A DNA stretch of 64,000 nucleotides from assembly GCA_020348345.1 (NCBI GenBank), contig CP070748.1, forward strand, positions 605,190 to 669,189, given 5' to 3'. How positions within the stretch are numbered: the first letter of the stretch is position 1; every line of letters begins with the position of its first letter. Position numbers and translations under genes: made by a program. Positions 19,623 through 28,639 of this stretch are shown in pieces. The stretch is from Methanobacteriota archaeon. Lineage in GTDB: Archaea; Thermoplasmatota; Thermoplasmata; UBA10834. The notes under the pieces were generated by a model. That model ran no database searches, had not been told where the DNA came from, and saw nothing but the letters and a program-made list of their open reading frames with translations.

Positions 19623-20741
19623 CTATCGCCCGGTCCATACGGGCGAGGTCCATGCCGTGACTCCAGGCACTTTTCCATCCAGCGGCGACATTGTCGTCAC
19701 GCGGACGTAGAAGTATCTTGCATCCTCCGATTCCAGGTTGATCGTCAAATCGACGGAACTACCGCTCGTGTCGACGCTCGCGACAACAGCGCCCCCGTCC
19801 GATATGATCTCCACTTTCGTTATCTCGTCCCCCGCGCCATCCGGGTCGTTGATCTGTATCGATGCAGTGTATTCGGTCACGCCGGTGTCCGTGAGGATCG
19901 AGCCCATGACCGCGTCGTTCAACGTGTAGCGAATCTCGAGATTCTTGTCGAGTGTTCCATATCCTCTGCGCTCGCGTATTGCGTCGTAGAGGTCGTCCGG
20001 CGTAAGGCTCTCCGCCAGCAGAACGGTCCTCATCGAGTGGTTCTGGATCCAGTCGGGATAGTGCGTGTCAGAGTTCGCCGCGGGCATGATGTGCCAGCCT
20101 GCGTCCAGCGCCTTGATGTAGCTGGGCTCGTAGTAATCCTCGTTGTGCACCTCGATGACTGTAACGCCTGCATCCCTGTCAGGGGTGATGAAGTCGTAGT
20201 CCATGAAATCCTCGCTGACATACAACGGATGGTTGAACTGTGCGACGCCTCCGGGCTGCTCAGCAAGCCAATCATAGAAGTTGGCGAGCCGGTCGTATCG
20301 GTATCCCAGTGTCTGGAACGGAGGAAGATCTGGCACATTGTATACATTGAGTTCTCCACAGTTCGCCAACAGCCAAGCTTCGTAACCCGCCATCGCCACA
20401 AACTTCTTCGATGTGTAGGACTCCGCCGCGGCCTTGAGCAATTCCCACTCCTCCTCATCGGCAACCCACGCTTCGTACGCGTTCCAGATCTGTGTGTGAT
20501 CCGTGATAGCCATGAAGTCCGCCCCAGCCTTTATGGCCATCGCATATGCCTCCTCAGGAACTCCCGAGCCGTCGGAGTAGTTGGTGTGCGTATGCAGATC
20601 CCCGAAGTAGAGGTTGTAGCCGCCCGTTGGTTTACCTTTGTCGGCCTTGGGCTCTGAAAGGGCCTGTCCGGTTAGAAGCGGACATGCCATGACAATCACA
20701 AGCAGTAGACACAATGTTCGCAGTAGAGCTCCTCGTATCAA
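19623..20741 (-). CDS. Exported PHP-domain metallophosphoesterase, CehA-like (copy 1)
   Basis: 372 residues from TTG at 20741, with GGGGGA nine bases upstream and a TATA-like TTAAAATA at 20790-20797. A signal peptide covers about residues 1-29. The PHP metal site is complete: DLHTHTNYSDG, AITDHTQIW, AQFNHPLY and NSDTHYPDW. The last 90 residues form a beta-sandwich ending VTAWTSPVWTGR. The family includes CehA/McbA carbaryl hydrolases and secreted phosphoesterases; the natural substrate is unknown. A divergently transcribed paralogue lies at 21144. Confidence 0.85.
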   Translation of the reverse strand: MIRGALLRTLCLLLVIVMACPLLTGQALSEPKADKGKPTGGYNLYFGDLHTHTNYSDGSGVPEEAYAMAIKAGADFMAITDHTQIWNAYEAWVADEEEWELLKAAAESYTSKKFVAMAGYEAWLLANCGELNVYNVPDLPPFQTLGYRYDRLANFYDWLAEQPGGVAQFNHPLYVSEDFMDYDFITPDRDAGVTVIEVHNEDYYEPSYIKALDAGWHIMPAANSDTHYPDWIQNHSMRTVLLAESLTPDDLYDAIRERRGYGTLDKNLEIRYTLNDAVMGSILTDTGVTEYTASIQINDPDGAGDEITKVEIISDGGAVVASVDTSGSSVDLTINLESEDARYFYVRVTTMSPLDGKVPGVTAWTSPVWTGR

Positions 20742-21143
20742 CAGGTGAAGTCCCCCATTCTTATTGACTGACCCTGACGTAACTCATGCTATTTTAATGA
20801 TGAATCTTCTGGTCGAAAGGGTGTAGATAAACATATGGGTCAGTACGTGGAAAACGGCTTTGCAGACGGCTGGATAGAAATGCTGATACATAACAATGCT
20901 ATGGCATGTTCAACTGTGGATCTCCTCGCTTCGCTAAAGCGCGCTATTCGGACCCATTATGTCATCCTTCGTCAACTCAGCATTATCGAGAAGTTTCTGA
21001 GCAGAATTGGTCAATGGTGTGTCGGGGTGCATCTTTGGCATCCGAAACAGCCGCGATTTCAAAGGGTATTCACTAGAGTCAGTACTCATAAATAGCAGCG
21101 TCTCTATTTCCGTCGCAGCCGATTAGAGGGGGAGACTGCAAAC
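20742..21143. other. 400-base divergent promoter region, AT-richer than surroundings
   Basis: It separates the two PHP paralogues. It carries a minus-strand TATA-like box (TTAAAATA, 20790-20797) and a plus-strand box (CATAAATA, 21087-21094). One open frame (20835-21095, 86 codons) has no clear ribosome-binding site or motif; I treat it as probably not a gene. Confidence 0.5.
21087..21094 (+). promoter_or_regulatory. TATA box for the PHP gene at 21144
   Basis: CATAAATA, about 50 bases before the ATG. Transcription would begin near 21117, leaving a short leader with GAGGGGGAG as ribosome-binding site. Confidence 0.55.
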
Positions 21144-22280
21144 ATGTTGCTGACCAAGGGCTATCGAGCGTTCTCTCTAGCGATGACTGTGATCATGATT
21201 GGACCGTGCTTCTACTGCGGAGCTGCACTCGCGACGAATACGGAGCAAACCGAGGTCGTGTACAACCTCTACTTCGGCGACCTCCACTCGCACACGTCGT
21301 ACTCGGACGGTACAGGTATGCCAGATGACGCCTATGCAATGGCGAAGGCTTCGGGGGCGGATTTCCTGGCAATAACCGACCACTACTTCCCACTGACGGA
21401 TGTGGAGTGGCAGGCTATGCTGGAATCAGCGAATGCAAACACCGTGGATGGTGAGTTCGTTGCCATGGCAGCGTACGAGTACTACTTGCCAGGAATAAAC
21501 GAATTGAACATATACGGCTCCGAGAACCTAGCGCCGCAATCCGGCCTCACGCCCGAAGCGTACTACCAGGGAGATCGCATGACGGGCGGCTCCTATATCC
21601 CTTGGATCTACGACTGGATCGCCCAGGAATCAGGCGCGATCGGTCAATGGAATCACCCGTCATCCTACGGGTGCCCGCTGATATGGGACTTCTTCCAGTT
21701 CGGGTTCCACACGGAGGACCGCGACACAGGTATGAGTATGGTCGAATGCTACAACTGGGGTTACCGCGATTCCAGCTACGTCAAGGCGCTGGACGAGGGA
21801 TGGCACGTAATGCCGACTGCTACGGAAGACGATCATTACGGCGATTGGATATCTCCGCTTGGCATCCGTACAGTGCTACTTGCCCCCAGCTTGACTCGGG
21901 ACAATCTGTATGAGGCGATGAGGGTGGGTAGAGGTTACGCAACCTTGGATGAGAATCTCGAGATACGATTCAACGTGAACGGCGCGGTCATGGGCTCGAA
22001 CCTGTCAGACCCAGGTGCGGCTAGCTATACCGCTTCCCTGCAGGTCATAGACCCCGACGGCATCGGTGACGAGATAACGCTCATCGAGATAGTTGCCGAT
22101 AACAATGAGACGGTCTGGAGTTGCGCTCCTTCGGGCGCGAGCTACGTCAATCCGAACGTCGAACTCAGCGGAGATGATGTGCCAAGGTACTTCTTCGTGC
22201 GTGTTACCACAGCTTCTCCGCTCAACGGAGATGAGCCCGGATTGACTGCGTGGACTGCCCCTGTTTGGACCGGCAACTGA
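21144..22280 (+). CDS. Exported PHP-domain metallophosphoesterase, CehA-like (copy 2)
   Basis: 378 residues, with GAGGGGGAG upstream of the ATG and a signal peptide at about residues 1-30. Metal-site blocks are intact: DLHSHTSYSDG, AITDHYFPL, GQWNHPSSYG and ATEDDHYGDW. It shares the whole architecture with the copy at 19623, including the C-terminal sandwich and an almost identical ending (LTAWTAPVWTGN), so the two arose by duplication and inversion. Sequence drift in the insertion after residue 110 suggests different substrates. Confidence 0.85.
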   Translation: MLLTKGYRAFSLAMTVIMIGPCFYCGAALATNTEQTEVVYNLYFGDLHSHTSYSDGTGMPDDAYAMAKASGADFLAITDHYFPLTDVEWQAMLESANANTVDGEFVAMAAYEYYLPGINELNIYGSENLAPQSGLTPEAYYQGDRMTGGSYIPWIYDWIAQESGAIGQWNHPSSYGCPLIWDFFQFGFHTEDRDTGMSMVECYNWGYRDSSYVKALDEGWHVMPTATEDDHYGDWISPLGIRTVLLAPSLTRDNLYEAMRVGRGYATLDENLEIRFNVNGAVMGSNLSDPGAASYTASLQVIDPDGIGDEITLIEIVADNNETVWSCAPSGASYVNPNVELSGDDVPRYFFVRVTTASPLNGDEPGLTAWTAPVWTGN

Positions 22281-22372
22281 AGCATTCGTGGAAGTGCACC
22301 TACACGGTGGTGATGCGGTGGTCACCGCGGGCTGCCTTTTAGCTTTCGCGCGCCACAGACAGATGCCCCTAC

Positions 22373-23482
22373 CTAACTGGAGCCTTCCGCCTCGATCTCC
22401 CGAAGGAGCTCGTCGATTCTATCCAGTCCTCCAAGGAGGTAATCCTTCGGCGGACCGGTGCCGATGCGCAGATACCCGTCCGTCCCGAAGTGGTCCCCGG
22501 GGATCACGAGCACGGACTTCTCCTTCCTCAGGCGCTCAGCCAATGCCGTCGAGTTGATCTTCAGATTATACCTTATGTAGATGATTGCACCAGCAGCCGG
22601 CGGAACGTGCTCGAACATTGTCCCGTGTCTGTCCAGCCAGTCCTTGATGATCGGATAGTTACTCTGCAGAATCGACCTGGTGCGGTTCAGTATCTTCTCC
22701 CGTCTCTTGGGTTCAAGAGCCAATCTCGCGAGCCTGTCCGATAGCATCGCCGGGGTCAGCGTGAGATAGTCATGATGAAACTTGACCCCTTCGAGAGCTT
22801 CTCTGGAGCCGATGAGCCAGCCCGTTCTGAGCCCGGGAAGTCCGTAGGCTTTGCTCAGCCCATTCGTGATGAGCGTCTTGTCGTGATACCCCCATAGCGA
22901 TTCCGTTCTTGGCGCCTCCCTTTCGGCCCCTAGATACACCTCATCGGACAGGAGCCATGCACCGCTGTCTTTTGCAGCATCGATCACTGCCTTGCGCTGT
23001 TCATCTGCCATGATTGCACCGGTCGGATTGTTCGGGTTGCAGACCTGGATAGCCTTTGTCTTGCTGGTCACAAGCGACTTGAGATCCTCAGGATCGAACT
23101 GCCAGCCGAGATCGTTCCTGAGTCGTAGTTCCTTGATCTTGACGTCCCAAGTCCTCGCAAGTCCCCAGGTCTGCATGTAGTTAGGGACCATTATCACAGC
23201 TTCGTCGCCTTTGTCGAACAGCCTCCACGCCGCAATGAAATTGGCTTCTGAGGAACCGTTCGTAACGAAGACATTCTCCGTTTCGGCATTCTTATACGTT
23301 GCCGCGATTCTCTCCCTGAGCAACGGAGTGCCGTCCGCGTGTGGATACCCAAGGGGCGATTCTAGTAATTCCTTGATCTCATCGTCTCCTTCGAGCAGTT
23401 CATTCAGGTGCAGCGGATGTACACCGCTCTCTGAGAACTCGTAATCGACGACTCTCTCGTACAGACACTGCATTCGCTCCAT
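22373..23482 (-). CDS. Class I/II PLP-dependent aminotransferase
   Basis: 369 residues. Fold-type I features: FVTNGSSEANF (PLP phosphate loop), the conserved Asn in CNPNNPTGA, the Asp-x-x-Tyr in LSDEVYLGAE, the Schiff-base lysine in NGLSKAYGLPGLRTGW, and a C-terminal arginine in GYLRIGTG. It belongs to the aspartate aminotransferase superfamily, in the branch where archaeal members act on varied amino acids. Upstream on the same strand (134 bases away) is an ornithine-cyclodeaminase-like gene, so both may act on the same amino acid. Exact substrate not predictable. Confidence 0.88.
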   Translation of the reverse strand: MERMQCLYERVVDYEFSESGVHPLHLNELLEGDDEIKELLESPLGYPHADGTPLLRERIAATYKNAETENVFVTNGSSEANFIAAWRLFDKGDEAVIMVPNYMQTWGLARTWDVKIKELRLRNDLGWQFDPEDLKSLVTSKTKAIQVCNPNNPTGAIMADEQRKAVIDAAKDSGAWLLSDEVYLGAEREAPRTESLWGYHDKTLITNGLSKAYGLPGLRTGWLIGSREALEGVKFHHDYLTLTPAMLSDRLARLALEPKRREKILNRTRSILQSNYPIIKDWLDRHGTMFEHVPPAAGAIIYIRYNLKINSTALAERLRKEKSVLVIPGDHFGTDGYLRIGTGPPKDYLLGGLDRIDELLREIEAEGSS

Positions 23483-23616
23483 GACGAAAGGTTCAATTTT
23501 CAGGCTCTCACCCCTTGGCGGGGTGCATGCACAATCAGCGGATTAAGCTTTGTCACAATCACGAGCGAGAAGCCTCCGCTCCGATGCAGTTCTCTTTCAT
23601 CTCGTCGATTTGAATA

Positions 23617-24672
23617 TCAGACCTTGATGAAAGAGCCAATGTTCTTCTTGAGCGCTCTCTCATAGACGATTTGCGAAGTGACGACGTCCTGGACGGCGGT
23701 GCCCGTTAGGTCGGCGATAGTGATTTCGTCATCTCTCTCTCTTCCGGGCTTCTGCCCGAGCAGCACCTCGCCGAGTTCGGCGTGGACGTCCTTCTCAGCG
23801 ATCGCCCCCTCTGCGATGGCATGATGGATCTCCCCCAGGCTCGCGCATTGCTTCGTGCTGTCTGTGACGATCTTATCGGCCTTCGAGAGTAGCGCGGCTT
23901 CGAGCTCCTGCTTTTCGGGCGAATCGGATCCCATCGCAGTTATGTGCGTTCCCTTGCCTATCCATGAAGCTCTCACCACAGGCGATGTCGCCATCGTCGC
24001 CGTCACCACGATGTCGCTACCAGCAACGGCTTCCTCGGCAGTGCCCGCCGCCATCACCCTAGATGTAAGGGCATTCTCCATGTCACGTACGTACTCCTCA
24101 GCCTTTTTCGGATCTCTTCCCCAGACTCGCAGCTCGCTGAACTCGCGTACTCTGGAAAGGGCCGCGATCTGCATCCTCGCCTGGGTACCGGTTCCTATGA
24201 CCGCAACCTTCTCAACACCCTTCTTGGCCAGAGCTCTGGCAGCGACGGCTCCCGCTGCTGCTGTCCGCAGATCCGTGAGGTAGCATCTGTCCACCTCGAA
24301 GCAAAGGGGATATCCTGTCTCAGAGTCGAAAACCAATAGCATCCCATGGCTCGCTGGCAGACCGGATTTCGGGTTGTCATAGAATCCAGAAGCGATCTTC
24401 ACCGTGTAGGTATCGCGGCCCCCGATGTAACCTGGCTTGATGTGCACATCACCTCTGTGGTCCGGCACCTGAAGCGCGACCGGGAAGGGTATGAATGCCT
24501 TTCCCGAGTTCAATGCCTTGAATCCTTCCTCGACAGCCTCGATGGCGTCCTCTATCGTTATCACCGACTCGATCTCTTCCTTGTTGAGCACAAGAACATC
24601 TTCAGGCTGATTCAAACGCACTCCTCCTTGTTGTTGGAAGCTTGCTTCGTTCGCCATAATGACGCCCTGCAA
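23617..24672 (-). CDS. Ornithine cyclodeaminase/mu-crystallin family dehydrogenase (copy 1)
   Basis: 351 residues; an ATG five codons in (MANEASFQQQ, 24657) is an alternative start. The family signature is clear: FIPFPVALQVPDHRGDVHIKPGY, RTAAAGAVAARAL, the NAD-binding loop VAVIGTGTQARMQIAAL, and IVVTATMATSPV. Members include ornithine cyclodeaminase, archaeal alanine dehydrogenase and ketimine reductases. The sequence does not decide between them. A second member lies at 51444. The downstream gene is an aminotransferase. Confidence 0.85.
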   Translation of the reverse strand: MQGVIMANEASFQQQGGVRLNQPEDVLVLNKEEIESVITIEDAIEAVEEGFKALNSGKAFIPFPVALQVPDHRGDVHIKPGYIGGRDTYTVKIASGFYDNPKSGLPASHGMLLVFDSETGYPLCFEVDRCYLTDLRTAAAGAVAARALAKKGVEKVAVIGTGTQARMQIAALSRVREFSELRVWGRDPKKAEEYVRDMENALTSRVMAAGTAEEAVAGSDIVVTATMATSPVVRASWIGKGTHITAMGSDSPEKQELEAALLSKADKIVTDSTKQCASLGEIHHAIAEGAIAEKDVHAELGEVLLGQKPGRERDDEITIADLTGTAVQDVVTSQIVYERALKKNIGSFIKV

Positions 24673-24810
24673 GAAAAAACTTCCACAAGAGTGTCATGGC
24701 AGCCTGGATAGGCATGTGCAGCAACCCTAGCTCTCTGGAGACGCAGGCCCAGCCCAACTCGGCATGGACGAATTGAATGATTCGCAGGTGGCGATTCGCA
24801 CCGTCGGCAA

Positions 24811-25842
24811 TCAATCGAACTTCTCGCCGCAAGAGGGGCATCTCTTGGCATCGGCTCGAACGTCGACGCCGCACTCAGAGCACACGAAAGTGTCCGGTTC
24901 CTTCTCGAGTCCCATGGCCCTCGACAGACTAGGCACGCGCGCATCCTCATCCGTCGTTTTGGCTTCCATCTCCTTGCGCTTCTTCTCCCACTCCTCAATC
25001 GCTTTCGCCCTTTGGCGTCGCGCGCGCCTCATCCACCACACCATCCCACAGAGGATCGCGTAGATGGCAAAGAACTGCAGGTAGGACTGGTAGAGGGTGA
25101 TGTTGAAGAGGATCGGCACTGCGACTGCCCACGGATCGGAGAATATCGGTCCCACGGACGAGACGGCTTCTTCATCGTAGTAATCGGTAGCCCACACCCA
25201 AGTGCCGTTTATCAGCGCTCTGAACTCGAACTGGTTGATCGGATCGGACAGCGTGGTCGTGAGCTCATAGTAGTGCTCAGTGTAGTTCCCATTGTCAACC
25301 ACGGTTCCTACGATGTTTACTGGGTTCATCGACTCGTTGCGGGGTTCCCTACCCCAGGAACCTATTAGGACACGCACATCTATATCGCTGATATTGACGA
25401 ACGAGTCGTTTTTCTGTCTGAGAGTTATGTTGTAGGTGAAAGGTGTCGTGTCACTTCCTTCTTCAGGGTCGACGAAACCGTTAACGAGGATAGGATCATC
25501 GCCGGGGCTCAAAGCCTCCTTCATGTCCAACGATTGGATCCAGCTGACAAGAACCGCTGTCGAGACCACCATCAGGACCGTGCAGCCGATGAACCCGTAG
25601 AGGAGAAGTTTCTTAACCCTCCTGATGTCGAAAAACCAGAACAGCACAAACAGGAGAAGCGGCGTCAACAGTCCAATCCAACAGGAGCCCATCATGTACA
25701 GAAGCATGAGGTAGTGCAGGCCCGCTATGAGGCCGATGGCCACCGGGATCGTGTACGGCGTTTTCTTGAACTTCACGAACTGCTCGTTCAGCAGTTTCAT
25801 GAGTCTGTCAATGGGAGCGCCTGGTGCCTCATCGCTTGCCAT
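24811..25842 (-). CDS. Membrane protein with C-terminal zinc ribbon
   Basis: 343 residues from MASDEAPGAP; the frame continues upstream but overlaps the carbamate kinase gene and has unlikely composition. Two to three helices at about residues 28-95, an exported Asn/Thr-rich beta domain at about 105-235, another helix at about 240-262, a basic linker, then a zinc ribbon (CSECGVDVRADAKRCPSC). The topology suggests an extracellular sensor-like domain with a cytoplasmic zinc ribbon. I know no named family. It is divergent from carbamate kinase. Confidence 0.65.
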   Translation of the reverse strand: MASDEAPGAPIDRLMKLLNEQFVKFKKTPYTIPVAIGLIAGLHYLMLLYMMGSCWIGLLTPLLLFVLFWFFDIRRVKKLLLYGFIGCTVLMVVSTAVLVSWIQSLDMKEALSPGDDPILVNGFVDPEEGSDTTPFTYNITLRQKNDSFVNISDIDVRVLIGSWGREPRNESMNPVNIVGTVVDNGNYTEHYYELTTTLSDPINQFEFRALINGTWVWATDYYDEEAVSSVGPIFSDPWAVAVPILFNITLYQSYLQFFAIYAILCGMVWWMRRARRQRAKAIEEWEKKRKEMEAKTTDEDARVPSLSRAMGLEKEPDTFVCSECGVDVRADAKRCPSCGEKFD

Positions 25843-25910
25843 GTGTTGGTGCAAGATTCTGATATGATAAAAAGCTTGGCGGTGAACTCGTCCTTTCCCA
25901 AGGCAACAAG

Positions 25911-25919
25911 ACTTAAATA
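25911..25919 (+). promoter_or_regulatory. TATA box for carbamate kinase
   Basis: ACTTAAATA about 50 bases before the TTG start; initiation would fall near 25941, just before the GGAGGAGG ribosome-binding site at about 25947. Confidence 0.55.
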
Positions 25920-25962
25920 GCCCCCTCTCGATGGAATTCCTTCCTCGGAGGAGGCTCCAGCG

Positions 25963-26928
25963 TTGAAGACCGCGGTCATTGCAGTGGGAGGCAACGCCAT
26001 CCTTCGTCCTGGCGACTCTCTCACGCCCGAGAATCAGATGAAGCATGTGTCTGCCACTTGTAGCGGCCTCGCCGATCTGATTCAGAAGGGCTACGACATC
26101 GTCATAACTCATGGCAACGGCCCACAAGTGGGCAACATACTTCTCAGAACGGAGATCGCTAGCGGAGAGGTTCCTCCCAACGCGCTTGATGTGTGCGTCG
26201 CGGAGAGTCAGGGACAGATAGGCTACATGCTCCAGCAGGCTCTGTCCTCGGAGTTCGCTGAGAGGAACATGGGCAAGGTCGCGGTATCGATGATAACTCA
26301 GGTCGTGGTGTCGGAGGCTGACCCAGCGTTCTCGAATCCGTCTAAACCTGTAGGCCGGTTCTACTCAGAGGAGGAGGCGAGGGCGCTCGAACGCAAGAAA
26401 GGCTGGAGGATGGTCATCGACAAGAGGAAGAGGGGCTGGAGGAGAGTGGTGCCCTCGCCTGAGCCTATCGCGATTGTCGAGAGCACGCCAGTCCGGAGGC
26501 TGGTGTTCGGCGGCGAGGACCAGGCCGAGGTTGTTATCGCGTGCGGCGGAGGTGGCATACCTGTCATCTCAAAGGATGGGCGGTATATCGGCGTCGAGGC
26601 CGTTGTTGACAAGGATCTTGCAGCGGCGATGTTGGCGAATAACATCAGGGAGCGGCTCTTTGTGATCGCAACCGATGTCGAGCACGTCTGCGTGGACTTC
26701 GGCAAACCCACGCAGAAGCCGTTGAAGAGGGCTACGCTGTCAGAGATCAAGATGCTCTACGACCAGGGCCAGTTTCCTCCAGGCACCATGGGACCGAAGA
26801 TACTTGCGGCGATGAGATTTCTCGAAGGGGGAGGCGAGGAGGTCGTCATCACGGCGACAGAGAAGCTGGTGGACGCCCTCGAGCGCGGCGCTGGAACACA
26901 TATCTACAGGAACGATAATAGCCGATGA
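25963..26928 (+). CDS. arcC: Carbamate kinase
   Basis: 321 residues starting with TTG after a strong GGAGGAGG site; the ATG at 25931 is out of frame. Amino-acid-kinase motifs: AVIAVGGNAILRPG, VITHGNGPQVGN, the carbamate-kinase-specific FSNPSKPVGRFYSEEEA segment, VIACGGGGIPVI and DKDLAAAMLA. It converts carbamoyl phosphate plus ADP to ATP, carbamate then giving ammonia and CO2. No arginine deiminase or ornithine carbamoyltransferase is adjacent, so the carbamoyl phosphate source is unclear. It is followed after 4 bases by the DRG GTPase gene. Confidence 0.95.
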   Translation: MKTAVIAVGGNAILRPGDSLTPENQMKHVSATCSGLADLIQKGYDIVITHGNGPQVGNILLRTEIASGEVPPNALDVCVAESQGQIGYMLQQALSSEFAERNMGKVAVSMITQVVVSEADPAFSNPSKPVGRFYSEEEARALERKKGWRMVIDKRKRGWRRVVPSPEPIAIVESTPVRRLVFGGEDQAEVVIACGGGGIPVISKDGRYIGVEAVVDKDLAAAMLANNIRERLFVIATDVEHVCVDFGKPTQKPLKRATLSEIKMLYDQGQFPPGTMGPKILAAMRFLEGGGEEVVITATEKLVDALERGAGTHIYRNDNSR

Positions 26929-26932
26929 GCTT

Positions 26933-28036
26933 ATGGCCACCATCGAGGAACAGATAAGGGACATCGAGGACGAGATAGCTCGCACTCCATACAACAAGAA
27001 GTCTCAGCACCACATCGGACGACTGAAGGCCAAGCTTGCGAGGCTGAAGGACAACCTTGAAGCGAGACGTTCCAAAGGTGGCAAAGGCCCTGGCTACTCT
27101 GTGAAGAAATCCGGCCATGCTACGGTGGCGATAGTCGGCTTTCCGAGCGTGGGCAAGTCCACGCTACTCAACAAGATCACGAACGCCGATAGCGAGGTGG
27201 GCGCATATCAGTTCACGACCCTCACGGTCGTGCCCGGCGAGATGGTACACAGAGGGGCAAAGATACAGCTTCTGGATCTTCCGGGGCTCATCAAGGACGC
27301 TTCAAAAGGCAAAGGACGGGGCAGGGAGGTTCTGTCCGTCGTCCGTTCCGCAGACCTCATATTGCTGATGTTGGACGTTTTCGAAACCAACATCAGAGTG
27401 CTTGTGGATGAGCTGTGGACGGCGAACATAAGGCTGAATCAGCACCCTCCTGACATCGTCGTGTCGCGAAAGAACCGCGGGGGGATAGGCGTCAACTACA
27501 CTACGTTCAAGCCATCGCTTGACGAAGATCTCGTGCGCGATATGATGAACGAGTATGGCTACATAAACGCGGATGTGGTAATACGCCAGCGTATCAACGA
27601 GGACCAGCTCATAGATCACATATCCGGAAACAGGATATACGTGCCCGCAATCGTCGTGGTGAACAAGATCGATCTGGTGGGGAAGGAGTATCTCAGACAG
27701 CTGAAGAGCAAGAGACTGAGAGGATGGAAGGTAGTGCCTGTCTCCGCGGAGGATGAGACAGGGCTCGAGGAGCTGAAGGAAGTCCTGTTCGATTCGCTCG
27801 AACTGATACGGATATACATGAAACCGCAGGGCAAGGAAGCGGACATGGTTGAGCCATTGGTGATCAAAGCAGGCTCCGACATCGGCGCGGTCTGCGATTC
27901 GATTCATCGCGATTTCAGGAGGAATTTCAGGTACGCGCAAGTTTGGGGCAAGAGCGCCAGATTCCCAGGTCAGATGGTGGGACTGGAGCATGTCGTGAAG
28001 GACCAGGATGTGGTCACGATAATCGTTCGCAGATGA
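26933..28036 (+). CDS. DRG-family translation-associated GTPase
   Basis: 367 residues. An N-terminal helical/basic domain (ARTPYNKKSQHHIGRLKAKL) is typical of DRG/Rbg proteins. G motifs: GFPSVGKST, TTLTVVPG (G2), LLDLPGLI, VVNKIDLV. The HTH insert lies between G3 and G4 (SRKNRGGIGVNYTTF), and a C-terminal TGS domain ends DVVTIIVRR. The family is universal in archaea and eukaryotes and associates with ribosomes. The ATG is 4 bases after the carbamate kinase stop, so the two are probably co-transcribed, though functionally unrelated. Confidence 0.95.
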   Translation: MATIEEQIRDIEDEIARTPYNKKSQHHIGRLKAKLARLKDNLEARRSKGGKGPGYSVKKSGHATVAIVGFPSVGKSTLLNKITNADSEVGAYQFTTLTVVPGEMVHRGAKIQLLDLPGLIKDASKGKGRGREVLSVVRSADLILLMLDVFETNIRVLVDELWTANIRLNQHPPDIVVSRKNRGGIGVNYTTFKPSLDEDLVRDMMNEYGYINADVVIRQRINEDQLIDHISGNRIYVPAIVVVNKIDLVGKEYLRQLKSKRLRGWKVVPVSAEDETGLEELKEVLFDSLELIRIYMKPQGKEADMVEPLVIKAGSDIGAVCDSIHRDFRRNFRYAQVWGKSARFPGQMVGLEHVVKDQDVVTIIVRR

Positions 28037-28125
28037 CGCTGTCCAGTAAGTGCGCGATAGACAAATCACCGAGAAGACGCAACGTAAGGGGTTTGAGGTG
28101 TAGGTTGGTCCACGCTGGTGTTCGC

Positions 28126-28350
28126 CTACTCCTTCTTCCTCATTAGCTTCATGAAGCCGCCGCCCTCGTGTATCTCGAGGTTCTTGTGGGCGAGGATTGC
28201 CTCGAACTCGGGCCAGTCGATCACATCGACTCGCGGGCTTGTCCCTCTCGTGAACTCGATCTCCGTCGTCCCGCGGACCTTTCCGGGCTTGAGGTTCTTC
28301 TCCCGAGCGATTTCCTTTGCCCTTTCCACTGATATTGGAAACATCGGCAT
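28126..28350 (-). CDS. Small conserved-type archaeal protein of unknown function
   Basis: 74 residues beginning MPMFPISVERAKEIA. AAGGAGGG lies at ideal spacing for this ATG and too close for the ATG two codons earlier. It is a compact alpha/beta sequence with DVIDWPEFEAIL and a basic end (FMKLMRKKE). No cysteines or membrane segment. I do not recognise a function. A TATA box (ATTTATATG on this strand, 28409-28419) sits about 60 bases upstream. It converges with the DRG gene. Confidence 0.7.
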   Translation of the reverse strand: MPMFPISVERAKEIAREKNLKPGKVRGTTEIEFTRGTSPRVDVIDWPEFEAILAHKNLEIHEGGGFMKLMRKKE

Positions 28351-28408
28351 GCGCATCCCTCCTTGTGTCAGTCGGACTTGCTCCGACCGCACTCTAATGC
28401 TCGTCAGA

Positions 28409-28419
28409 CATATAAATCC
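28409..28419 (-). promoter_or_regulatory. TATA box for the small gene at 28350
   Basis: GGATTTATATG on the minus strand; initiation expected near 28388. Confidence 0.55.
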
Positions 28420-28639
28420 CTTTCGCTGGCATATATGGTCGTTATATGCTGGCCTGTTGTCCGACGAGTGTCTTACGCGACCCTTTACTATGCTCCTAGC
28501 TTGAACAACAAACCCGCCTCACGCGTCACGTAGTTGCGCAATCGAAGCGTCGGCTTCGCATCCAGAGGACGAGGCGAGTTCAAACCAGGGTATCGGCTTC
28601 CCAAAAGGATTAAGAAACGGTATTGGCTTATTGCGCAAG

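Noticed and set aside
20721..20760. Six-codon upstream frame ending in TGA that overlaps the TTG start at 20741
   Set aside because: Its ATG lies in the ribosome-binding region of the PHP gene; the overlap looks accidental.
20835..21095. 86-codon plus-strand frame between the PHP genes
   Set aside because: No ribosome-binding site, no motif, and it lies inside a divergent promoter region.
28543..28558. Hairpin CGAAGC-gtcg-GCTTCG upstream of hisS
   Set aside because: Short, and a six-base stem of this kind is expected by chance in this G+C-rich DNA; no terminator-like T run follows.
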